The notes beneath the pieces were generated by a model, which was not told where the DNA came from, ran no database searches, and was given only the letters and a program-made list of their open reading frames with translations. DNA of 64,000 bases from SVTX01 sp045612105. GTDB taxonomy: Bacteria > Bacillota > Clostridia > Oscillospirales > CAG-272. Within the stretch, counting starts at the first letter, position 1. Every line of letters starts with the position of its first letter. Both the position numbers and the translations under genes were made by a program. Shown here one piece after another: positions 1-9,100 of this stretch. Location: the NCBI GenBank assembly GCA_045612105.1, contig JAZKYL010000113.1, positions 248,001 to 312,000 of the forward strand, given 5' to 3'.

Positions 1-1656
1 TCTTCCTTCGTAGCATCTATGGCGGGAATTTCCGAGGTTAACCCCCTGCCGCCTCACTATTGGTGCCCTAAATGCCAGTATAACGATTTCTCAAATCCCC
101 AAAAAGCAGGCTCGGGCTTTGACCTACCCGACGCAAATTGTCCTAAGTGCGGCACCAAGATGCATGCCGACGGTCACCATATTCCTTTCGAGACCTTCCT
201 TGGATTCTACGGTGATAAATCACCTGATATCGACCTTAACTTCTCGGGAGAGGTACAGGGAAAAGTCCATAAATACACCGAGGAATTGTTCGGTGCGGAA
301 AACGTATTCCGCGCGGGTACTATCGGTACTCTTGCCGACAAGACCGCCTACGGTTACGTTATGAAATTCCTTGAAGAAAAGGGAATCAGTCTGCCTCGCG
401 CCGAGGTCAACAGAATCGTTTCAAACTGCGTTGGCGTTAAGCGTTCAACGGGTCAGCACCCGGGAGGAATCGTCGTTGTTCCCAAGGAATATGAGATATA
501 TGACTTTTGTCCCGTTCAGCACCCCGCTGATGACCCCAACTCCGATATCGTCACCACTCACTTCACCTTCGAGTATCTCCACGATACGCTCCTGAAGCTT
601 GACGAGCTTGGACACGATATGCCGACGAAGTATAAATACCTCGAAAAATATTCGGGCAACACCAGCGTTATGGACGTTCCAATGAACGATAAATCTGTTT
701 ACGAACTCTTCTTATCCACCAAATCTCTCGGAGTTTCCCCCGAGGACATTAACTGCAATATCGGAACCTTCGGTCTGCCCGAATTTGGTACCCGATTCGT
801 TATCAAGATGGTTGAAGAAGCGAAGCCGAAGTCATTTTCCGATCTTTTGCAGATTTCGGGACTTTCCCACGGAACCGACGTTTGGACGGGTAATGCCCAA
901 GACCTTATTAACGAAGGCATCTGTAATATTTCAAACGTTATCGGATGTCGAGACAACATAATGAACGACCTTATTGCATACGGTGTCGAAAAATCTCACG
1001 CGTTTAAGATAATGGAGTCGGTTAGAAAGGGCAAAGGTTTGACTCCTGAGTGGGAGGAAGAGATGATCGCCGCAGGCGTTCCCGACTGGTACATCGGCTC
1101 TTGTAAGAAGATAAAATACATGTTCCCCAAGGCTCACGCGGCGGCATACGTTATGTCGGCGATACGCCTTGGATGGTATAAGGTGCATATCCCTATTGCC
1201 TTCTATTGCGCCATGTTCACCGTTGCTCCCGGTGGCTTTGATGCCGAGATAGTAATGGGCGGTCGCAGTAAGGTTCAGGCTACTATCAAGGATATAGAGC
1301 AGAGAACCAAGGAAAAGAAAGAGGTAACCCCAAAGGAGCAGGCAAGCATACCCACACTTCAGCTTATTAACGAGGCTATGGCGAGAGGAATTAAATTCCT
1401 GCCCATCAACATCATCAAATCCGAATCTTCGGCATTTGTGCCCGAAAACGGCGCGATCCGTATGCCTTTCTCGGCGCTTGCGGGCCTCGGTGAAAATGCG
1501 GCGGCAAATATTGTCGCGGCAAGAGAAGAAGAGCCCTTCTTCTCGGTAGAAGACCTTCAGATAAGAGCAAAGCTCACAAAATCGGTTATTGAGGTGCTTA
1601 GAAACAATAAGGTTCTTGAAGGACTTGATGAAACCGACCAGTTAAGCTTCTTCTAA
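1..1656 (+). CDS. polC: DNA polymerase III alpha subunit, PolC type (3' part)
   Basis: This is the C-terminal 551 residues of the replicative Gram-positive polymerase; the reading frame is open from base 1, so the exonuclease and N-terminal domains lie upstream of the window. Visible PolC signatures are the paired CPKC zinc-type motifs (about residues 23-50), the catalytic acidic stretch PDIDLNFSGE (about 75), ADKTAYG (about 110) and HPGGIVVVP (about 153). The extreme C-terminus QLSFF matches the beta-clamp binding peptide of PolC (usually QLSLF). The ATG at 19 is an internal methionine, not a start. It acts at the replication fork as the leading-strand polymerase. A putative operon continues 31 bp downstream with an unrelated glycosidase. 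Confidence 0.97.
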   Translation, partial: SSFVASMAGISEVNPLPPHYWCPKCQYNDFSNPQKAGSGFDLPDANCPKCGTKMHADGHHIPFETFLGFYGDKSPDIDLNFSGEVQGKVHKYTEELFGAENVFRAGTIGTLADKTAYGYVMKFLEEKGISLPRAEVNRIVSNCVGVKRSTGQHPGGIVVVPKEYEIYDFCPVQHPADDPNSDIVTTHFTFEYLHDTLLKLDELGHDMPTKYKYLEKYSGNTSVMDVPMNDKSVYELFLSTKSLGVSPEDINCNIGTFGLPEFGTRFVIKMVEEAKPKSFSDLLQISGLSHGTDVWTGNAQDLINEGICNISNVIGCRDNIMNDLIAYGVEKSHAFKIMESVRKGKGLTPEWEEEMIAAGVPDWYIGSCKKIKYMFPKAHAAAYVMSAIRLGWYKVHIPIAFYCAMFTVAPGGFDAEIVMGGRSKVQATIKDIEQRTKEKKEVTPKEQASIPTLQLINEAMARGIKFLPINIIKSESSAFVPENGAIRMPFSALAGLGENAAANIVAAREEEPFFSVEDLQIRAKLTKSVIEVLRNNKVLEGLDETDQLSFF

Positions 1657-1687
1657 AATCAATTCTTTACATACGGAGGACAAGCGT

Positions 1688-4255
1688 ATGAATATTTTGC
1701 AGAATTCCAAATGGATCGAATGTAAAAAGAGCGCGAATTTCGCCATAACCGACCCGAAAAACCCGTGGGAGGGCATTGAATTCTCTCCCCGCCCGGGAAA
1801 CAAGGAAACGCAGTTTCAGCCGATAGAGAACGCAGGCGGATTGCCAATGTTCCGCCGCGTATTTACAGCAAAAAATGTAGCGAATGCTAAAATTACAGCT
1901 ACCGCCCTTGGCATTTACAATCTTTGGTGCAACGGTCGCCGTGTCGGTACGAAAAATGCCGACGGTGAAGTAATTTTTGACGAATTCAACCCAGGCGCAG
2001 GCGTGTATTCCAAGAGAGTTATGGCAACAGAATACGACATTTCGGAGTATTTAGTTAACGGTGAGAACGTGATCCTCGCCGTAGTGGCTCCAGGTTGGTG
2101 GAAAGGAACAATATTCTACGATACCTACGGACTTGGATTGGGTATGGCATTCTGCGCGGAGATCGATCTGGGCGGCGAGAAAATTATCAGCGACGATAGC
2201 TGGCAGACTATGTGGGGCGGACGCGTCAGAGCCGCAGATTTCTACCACGGTGAGCTTTATAACGCGAGCTTTGATTCCTATGAGGAAATGTCTCTTGCGT
2301 CTTACGATGCAAGCGAGTGGACAAGCCCCGAGGTCTGGTGCGATCAGGTTATCGAGACCTTCAACGTAGGACATATTCCGAAGCATAAAACCCACATAAA
2401 CGATCTCGAGATCGTACCTTTCAGAGGTCCTGCCGTAAGGATCAGAAAGCATCTCTCAAAAAAGCCTCAAACAGTCACAATTTATAACGGCACTAAGGAT
2501 AACGGAAGCGATTTCGGAGAGATCAACGTAATTTCCATCACCGAGAACAAGGACGGATTCGTTCTTTGTAAGGGCGAGACCGCGGTTATCGACTTCGGAC
2601 AGAATCTGGTGGCTTTGCCTGATATAATCTTCAAGGCAGCAAAAGGAACGTATATTCAAATCCGCGTAGCAGAGATGCTCAACGATTCGGGACTTTTGTC
2701 ACGCGGCAACGATAATCCCAAGGGCTCGGTTTATACCATAAATTACAGAGGCGCAAGATCAAAGGCATATTATGTCGCAAATGGAGACGAGAGTGGCGAG
2801 AACTACTGCTCTATGTTTACCTTCTTTGGCTTCCGCTATATCGAGATCAGCGCTACCGATGATATTTCGGTCAGCAATCTTACTGCTATGGTGGTCGGCT
2901 CCGATATAGAGGAGGTAGGAAGCATCGAGACCTCCAACAGGGACGTAAATCAGCTTATTTCCAATATTTTTTGGGGACAACGAGGAAATTACCTCAGTAT
3001 TCCTACTGACTGTCCTCAGAGAGATGAGAGACAGGGCTGGACAGGAGACACTCAGTTCTTCTGTCAGACCGCGGCTTATAATGCCAACGTGCTTGAATTC
3101 TTCCGCAAGTGGATGACCGATGCCCGCGACTCTCAGCATGAAAATGGCGCTTATCAGGACGTTATCCCTACGGTTCGCCATTGGGGGTACGGCGGTGCGG
3201 CTTGGGCAGATGCCCCCGTTATCGTAGCCTACGTTATGTGGTGTATGTATGCCGACAAGGATCTGCTTCGCGAGAATATAGATTCCCTTGATAAATATAT
3301 GGATTGGCTCGCTTCGAGAGGTATGCAGGGTCCTGCGCCTACCTACGGTGACTGGCTGGCATACGACCTTATCGACAGAAGCTATATCAGTAAGGCATAT
3401 TACGCTCTTGACGCGCAGATAATGGGTATGCTCCACTATATGCTAGGGAACTACGATAAGTCCGAGGAATATAATGATCTGTATTTTGAGATAAGAGAAG
3501 ATTTCCGTGACACCTATATGGAAGACGGGGACCTTCTGCCCGAATACAGAAAACAGACGGGATATCTGTTGGCACTCCACACCGATATGTTCGATTTTGA
3601 CGAGATCGATGCGGCGGCAGACGCTCTTGAAGAGAAGATAATAGAGAACGGATATATGCTCTCCACAGGCTTTGTAGGCACTCCTATCCTCTGTACCACG
3701 CTTTCTAAGGTTGGAAAATCAAATATCGCATACTCGCTCCTGCTTCAGACCAAGGACCCCTCCTGGCTTTACAGTGTTCATCAGGGTGCGACCACCGTTT
3801 GGGAAAGATGGAATTCCTACACTCACGAAAGAGGCTTTGGCGACGTGAATATGAACTCCTTTAATCACTATTCCTTCGGTGCTGTAATGGAATGGATGTA
3901 TCGCTATATGGTAGGAATTCAGAGCTTAGGTTTTGCATTTGAGCAGGTCATGTTTACCCCCAAGCCCGATATGAGAGCCGATAGTGAGATCCCTGCAGGA
4001 CAAGAGAGGATAACCTGGGCAAAGGGTTCTTATGAGAGCAGATACGGCACTATCACGTCGGAATGGAAACGCGAGGGCGACGGATTCGTATTTATTTGCG
4101 AGACACCCGTATCCTGCGAATTCCATCTGCCGATAATTGAGGGCAAAAATGCGGTTACCGTAAATGGAAAACAGATTGATGTCCACTCTCTTGAGATCAT
4201 CGACGGCTGCGCCGTTATTAAGCTGGAGCGCGGCAAATATACTGTGGAATATTGA
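1688..4255 (+). CDS. Alpha-L-rhamnosidase, glycoside hydrolase family 78
   Basis: This 855-residue protein has the GH78 layout: N-terminal beta-sandwich domains (LWCNGRRVG near residue 78), an (alpha/alpha)6 catalytic domain and a C-terminal beta domain. The diagnostic acidic motif DCPQRDERQGWTGD lies near residue 442. GDWLAYD is near 555, and TTVWERWNSY near 705 carries the Glu that serves as general base in characterised rhamnosidases. There is no signal peptide, so a cytoplasmic enzyme acting on imported rhamnosides is likely. The start has GGAGG 6 bases upstream. The stop overlaps the ribosome binding site of the next gene, so the two are co-translated. Aglycone and linkage specificity cannot be read from the sequence. 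Confidence 0.93.
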   Translation: MNILQNSKWIECKKSANFAITDPKNPWEGIEFSPRPGNKETQFQPIENAGGLPMFRRVFTAKNVANAKITATALGIYNLWCNGRRVGTKNADGEVIFDEFNPGAGVYSKRVMATEYDISEYLVNGENVILAVVAPGWWKGTIFYDTYGLGLGMAFCAEIDLGGEKIISDDSWQTMWGGRVRAADFYHGELYNASFDSYEEMSLASYDASEWTSPEVWCDQVIETFNVGHIPKHKTHINDLEIVPFRGPAVRIRKHLSKKPQTVTIYNGTKDNGSDFGEINVISITENKDGFVLCKGETAVIDFGQNLVALPDIIFKAAKGTYIQIRVAEMLNDSGLLSRGNDNPKGSVYTINYRGARSKAYYVANGDESGENYCSMFTFFGFRYIEISATDDISVSNLTAMVVGSDIEEVGSIETSNRDVNQLISNIFWGQRGNYLSIPTDCPQRDERQGWTGDTQFFCQTAAYNANVLEFFRKWMTDARDSQHENGAYQDVIPTVRHWGYGGAAWADAPVIVAYVMWCMYADKDLLRENIDSLDKYMDWLASRGMQGPAPTYGDWLAYDLIDRSYISKAYYALDAQIMGMLHYMLGNYDKSEEYNDLYFEIREDFRDTYMEDGDLLPEYRKQTGYLLALHTDMFDFDEIDAAADALEEKIIENGYMLSTGFVGTPILCTTLSKVGKSNIAYSLLLQTKDPSWLYSVHQGATTVWERWNSYTHERGFGDVNMNSFNHYSFGAVMEWMYRYMVGIQSLGFAFEQVMFTPKPDMRADSEIPAGQERITWAKGSYESRYGTITSEWKREGDGFVFICETPVSCEFHLPIIEGKNAVTVNGKQIDVHSLEIIDGCAVIKLERGKYTVEY

Positions 4256-4266
4256 AAGGATTAAAT

Positions 4267-5277
4267 ATGCAAACATATTCGTATAAATCCCCCGAAATAA
4301 AGGTGTTCGGTATTCCTAATTTTGATGAAAACAAGCGTCTGCGCCGTCTCCCCGATGACGTTATGGAAAAGGTTCCGAGCCTTGCTTTTCTCGGGAAGCG
4401 TCCTCAAGGCGCGCGACTCGGATTCAAGACAACCGCCACCGAATTCACCTTGAAAATTGAGTTTGAAACCTTCAAGCCCGACATTGGAATGGCAATATAC
4501 AGCTGTCAGTCGGCACTGGTTTATGCAGGCGACAGACAGAATCCGCGTTATCTTGGAATGTGCCGTCCCGCAAGCTACGAGACAAAAGCCTTTGAAGCGA
4601 AATTTCGCAAGGGAAATGACAGTCTTGAAGATATTCTCGTCTGGTTGCCAAGAAACGAGATCATCGCCGACGTAACCCTTGACTTTCCCGACGGCGCAGT
4701 TGTCTGCAACCCCACGCCCTATAAGTACGAAAAGCCCATCGTTTATTACGGCTCGTCCATAACCGAGGGCGGTTGCGCATACAACGTAAATTGCGGCTAC
4801 AATGCCATAATCTCACAGCACCTCGATACCGATTATATCAATCTCGGCTTTTCGGGGAACGCAAAGGGCGAGCTTGCGGTTGCGGATTTCATAAACACCC
4901 TTGACATGAGCATTTTCGTCTACGATTACGACCACAATGCGCCCACGGTGGAGCATCTTGCCGCTACTCACGAGCCTTTCTTCAAGCGCATCCGCGAGAA
5001 GCACCCCGATCTGCCCATAGTTATGATGACAAGACCTGCCATTATCTACGGAGAGGATGAAAAAAAGCGCCGCGAGATAGTAATGACTACTTATCGAAGT
5101 GCCCTTGATGCAGGCGACCAAAACGTATACTTTATCGACGGCGAGCAGTTCTTCGGTGAGCATGACAGACACCTTTGCACAGCTGACGGAGTACATCCCA
5201 ACGATCTTGGCTTTTACAGAATGGCAGCGTGCGTTGAGCCTGTTATAATGTCGATTTTGGAGAACGGAAAAGCATAA
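4267..5277 (+). CDS. SGNH/GDSL-family esterase
   Basis: A 336-residue two-domain SGNH hydrolase. The N-terminal beta domain (about 1-150) is followed by the catalytic domain, with nucleophile serine in YYGSSITEGG (about residue 160), block II Gly in NLGFSGNAKGE, and the Asp/His pair in DGVHPND near residue 310. The family removes acyl groups from carbohydrates, so it probably deacetylates or de-esterifies the glycan attacked by the GH78 enzyme directly upstream. I chose ATG 4267 because GAAAGGA lies 6 bases before it; an in-frame TTG at 4252 would overlap the upstream stop codon. No signal peptide is seen, so a cytoplasmic location is inferred. The specific substrate is unknown. Confidence 0.88.
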   Translation: MQTYSYKSPEIKVFGIPNFDENKRLRRLPDDVMEKVPSLAFLGKRPQGARLGFKTTATEFTLKIEFETFKPDIGMAIYSCQSALVYAGDRQNPRYLGMCRPASYETKAFEAKFRKGNDSLEDILVWLPRNEIIADVTLDFPDGAVVCNPTPYKYEKPIVYYGSSITEGGCAYNVNCGYNAIISQHLDTDYINLGFSGNAKGELAVADFINTLDMSIFVYDYDHNAPTVEHLAATHEPFFKRIREKHPDLPIVMMTRPAIIYGEDEKKRREIVMTTYRSALDAGDQNVYFIDGEQFFGEHDRHLCTADGVHPNDLGFYRMAACVEPVIMSILENGKA

Positions 5278-5297
5278 TATAAAATAATCGCAGTCAA

Positions 5298-5328
5298 AAA
5301 ACTCCCGACCGAGGCGGTCGGGAGTTTT
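5298..5328. terminator. Bidirectional intrinsic terminator
   Basis: A perfect 13-bp inverted repeat, AAAACTCCCGACC / GGTCGGGAGTTTT, around a 5-base loop. It lies between the convergent esterase (+) and leucine-rich-repeat (-) genes and has A- and T-rich tails that suit termination in both directions. Confidence 0.9.
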
Positions 5329-5337
5329 GCATTATAT

Positions 5338-5991
5338 TTAGGAAGCCTTTCTGTTAAGATTGCTTTCAAAAAAAGCTTCGCGGTTAATAACGGTTGTAGC
5401 GGGGATATTCAGTTCATCGATCGACGCACAATACGCGAAGGCAAGCTCATCGATAAATTCGAGGATTGGAGGAAGAATTACTTTACTGAGACTGTCACAA
5501 GCGTAGAAGGTGCTACTTTCAATGACCAAAAGATTATCGGAAAGCGAGATCTCGGCAAGATTTCGACAGCCCTCGAAAGCCGCAGAGCCGAGTCTTGTAA
5601 GCGAATCGGGAAGAGCTACAGAGATGAGAGCAGGGCAATAACCAAAGGCTTTTTCTCCGATACGTTCAAGATTCTCACCAAAATCAATTTTTGCAAGTCT
5701 GTCGCATCCCATAAAAGCTCTGTCGCCGATTTCGGATGCGTTCGAAGTAATCTCAACTAGCTCTCGGCACCAAGCGAATGCCTGAGGCTCAATAAATTCC
5801 ACTGATTTCGGAAGAACAACACTCTTTATCTGTGTAGAGCGAGCAAATGCCTTTTCGGCAACTCCAACAACAGGATAGCCCTGAACCGAAGAGGGAACAA
5901 TGATATGCTCGTCGAGGCAGTTACCAATACCGCGCAGAACAGCCACGCCGTTTTTCATAACCACGTATTCAAGTCCGTAAGATATTCGCAT
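5338..5991 (-). CDS. BspA-type leucine-rich repeat protein (LRR_5)
   Basis: A 217-residue protein made of roughly 23-residue repeats of the BspA/LRR_5 kind, recurring as I-G-x-x-A-F-x-x-C-x-x-L-x-x-I (for example IGDRAFMGCDRLAKIDF and IGEKAFGYCPALISVAL). It begins without a signal peptide, sorting signal or membrane segment, unlike the large secreted BspA proteins, so it may be cytoplasmic. AAAGGAG sits 8 bases before the ATG. A consensus sigma-A promoter lies upstream and the gene ends at a shared terminator, so it is monocistronic. LRR_5 repeats bind proteins; the partner is unknown. Confidence 0.85.
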   Translation of the reverse strand: MRISYGLEYVVMKNGVAVLRGIGNCLDEHIIVPSSVQGYPVVGVAEKAFARSTQIKSVVLPKSVEFIEPQAFAWCRELVEITSNASEIGDRAFMGCDRLAKIDFGENLERIGEKAFGYCPALISVALPDSLTRLGSAAFEGCRNLAEISLSDNLLVIESSTFYACDSLSKVILPPILEFIDELAFAYCASIDELNIPATTVINREAFFESNLNRKAS

Positions 5992-6015
5992 CGGTGTGAC
6001 TCCTTTCTGCCGACA

Positions 6016-6031
6016 AGTACTGTGTCGTACT
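6016..6031. repeat. Inverted repeat in the leader of the LRR gene
   Basis: AGTAC-N6-GTACT lies between the -10 box and the ribosome binding site of the LRR protein gene. It could be a small operator or a weak leader hairpin; nothing more can be said from sequence. Confidence 0.35.
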
Positions 6032-6043
6032 AATTATATGCCT

Positions 6044-6072
6044 ATTTTACACCAAAAATACCGTTTTGTCAA
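6044..6072 (-). promoter_or_regulatory. Sigma-A promoter of the LRR protein gene
   Basis: Read on the minus strand, TTGACA (6067-6072) is followed after exactly 17 bases by TAAAAT (6044-6049), about 50 bases before the LRR protein ATG. A second TATAAT occurs slightly downstream but without a matching -35. Confidence 0.8.
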
Positions 6073-6145
6073 CCCCATTATTGCAATTTAACAACTTTGG
6101 AGTGTTTTTTCGTATATTTGTGACAAAACTTAGCCCAGGCTTACA

Positions 6146-9100
6146 ATGCGCTTTACGTCAAGTGCCAGGGCCAAGGACGTTCGCCTTGCGGTTGCAAAAA
6201 CGAGCGGCGATTACAGCCCTCAAGGGCAAGCGAGGCTGTTTTCGGCAATGTTTGACATGGGCGAGAACGGCACGCGGGGGCTTATGAAGCTGATTGGCGA
6301 GGCACGAGGTGTTGATCTCGGAAATTTAGCCCAGGCTTACAATGCTCTTTACCAAGTGGGAGCGCGAGGAGAGCATATTTTGAAGGCGAAAAATCCTTAT
6401 ATTTCGATGCTTACGCCCGAGCAGGTTGGTTTGGCGTATACTTACGGTCAGATGGACGGGCTACTGGAGAGGGGGAAAAATAAAAATTCGTCTGAGGTAG
6501 TAGAAGAAGCGAAGCCCGAATTTTTGGATAGCGAGAAGGTCGAGAAAGCGCAAGCGGAGGTTGACGCGGCAAAGAGAACTGACGGCAAAAAGAAAAAAGG
6601 CACCGTTATTTACGACGGTGACAGAAGCAAGCTTTCTGATATGCAGAAAAAATCTCTTGACGTATTGGATAAGGTTGCCGAGGCTCTTGGCGTTACGTTC
6701 CGCATTTACGAGTCTGAGAGGGTAAATGGAAAATTCGTTTACGAGAAGCCCGACGGTGTAAAGACGAGCGCTAACGGTTGGTATGATACCAAGACCGGTG
6801 AGATCTGGCTTGATATTAATGCCGGACTTAACGGAGAAGGTACGCTGATCTTTACCGCGGCGCATGAGCTGACGCACTTTATAAAGCAATGGTCGCCTGC
6901 AAAATTCAAGATCTTTGCAGACTTCCTGATTGAGCAGTACGGAGAGCGTGGAATTTCGATAGACGAGTTGGTTCAGAGACGGATCGACAAGAAAAAGAAA
7001 AACGGTGAAGATATAGACCCGGATGTAGCTTACGAGGAAGTAATCGCCGATTCTTGCGAAACCTTCCTTCGTGACAGCAATGCCGCTGAGAAGATAGCAG
7101 AGCTTCATCAGAAGGATGCAAGTCTTGCACAGAAGATAAAGCGATTCCTCAGTGATATGCTCAAGAGACTGCGCGAGCTGATGAACGGAATGGATCCCGA
7201 TTCGCTTGAGGGAAAGATGGTTGCTGAGATGACGGGAAGCCTGGAACAGTTGCACAAGCTTTGGACCGACGCGCTCGCCGATGCTGGGGAGGCGTATTCG
7301 GGGGCGGAAGGTGTAGTAAACTCTGAAGGCGGTGTTAAGGAACAGGCGAGAAACGCTAAAAACACAAACGCACAATCAAATAGAACCTTTTCATACAATG
7401 AGCTTGTGTCAAAGGGGGATCTTTATGGCGTAGTTGTTGATAAAAATCAGCAATTACAAATGAATGGTGGTGTAGTAGATGCGAACTGGCTTGTAAATGA
7501 GGTGAAAAAGGGTTGCCAAATTAAAAATACCAAAGGAGGACCGGTATATTACGCAGAAGCACCTGATATTGGTAGAAATGTTGAAATTATCAGAGACGGA
7601 ATAACTCACGGATTTAACAGACCAAATGACAAAAGAGCAGGTAAATCCACTCCTAATGCCATTATAAATGCTAAAGCATCATTAAATATCATTGAGTTAC
7701 TTCGTCATTCTATAGAAGTCAACAGATCTCAACGAGGTGCCAATAAAGATGTGCCTTATACTCATGTATTGATGGGAGTTATGGAAATCGAGAATGCTGC
7801 AGGGCAAGCAGAATATTATGCGGTTCGTAGCATGGTTCAAGAGAGAACAAATCTCAATCCTCTATTGGTTGAAGTTAACATATTGGGCAAGTTATCATCC
7901 GTAAATGCAAAAAAAATAGGTTCGCCCGCTGCTCAGGCGGGTAAAAAAACCACAGCCCCTGCAGGTGGCATAACCTATTTTACCTATAGTATAGCAGATT
8001 TTCTTCAAGATGTCAAGGGGGAATTTGACGATACTTTTTCAAATGATGTTTATGCACATTTTAATATGCAACGCCATGCTAATGATTTTTCGGCTAATTT
8101 GATGTATTCCGACCGTGATCCTGATGCGCTCACAAACCGTGAGATCTTAGCTAATCTTCTTGAGAGCGAAGATATGTCACCTTCGGAGAAGGGATTCTTG
8201 ACGAAGTACAAGAACAAGATCTCTCAGATCGAGGCTAATGAGGCGGAGATCGCCTCCATGGAGACCGAGCTGAAGGAGCTTCGGAAGGCAGGAAAGGGAG
8301 ATTCTTCGAGGGCTATCACGCTTGAGGGGAAGATCGAGAACCGCCGCAAGGAGATCGCACGGGATGAGAATATGATCCTCAATCTTGAGTCTACCAAGCC
8401 TATTAAGGAGCTGTTGAAGCGTGAGAAGGATGCCGCTTACGCTGAGGGTATGCTTGCCGGGCAGATGGGGCAGGGAAGACGGGATGCCGCCAAGCTGCGC
8501 CGAGCCGAGGAGAAGCTTGCGGAACAGAAGCGCAAGGACGGTGAGACTCTTGCCGAGTACAGAAAGCGAGTTGTCGAGAGAGAGGCTGAGATCAAGCAGA
8601 AGAACCGTGAGAAGCTGGCAGAGCAGAGAGAGAAGGCACGAGAGAATCTTGATGCGCAGGCTAAGAGGTATCAGGCATCGAGAAAGGCTGCGACCGAGGG
8701 CAGACATAAGACTGCTATGCGCCACAAGATTGCAGACGTTGTCTCTGAGCTTGACAGACTTCTGCGCAAGGGAACTAAGGAGCGCAACGTTAAGATCGGG
8801 CTTCAGGATGCGGTTGCCTCTGCGCTTGAGCTTTTCGATATGAATTCGGAAAAGGTAGAAAGATACAACAAGGCTATTGCCGATCTGGATGCCCGTATAG
8901 CTGCCGCCACCGATCCCGTAGAGATCGAGGCTCTTACTGCCCTTCGTGAGAAGAAGGTGAGAAACAGCGAGAGGCTTGCGGACAAGCTGCAGGTAATGAA
9001 GAAGGCTTACGAGGATATTCACAACGGTCGTGACGGTGAGAATTATCCTTCGTATTACAAGGCAGAGTGCGAGGCTATTGAGAACCGTATTGCCGAGGTC

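Noticed and set aside
6066..6287. Small frame overlapping the start of the giant gene
   Set aside because: It is an out-of-frame reading of the direct repeat and the first part of the giant gene, without a start site.
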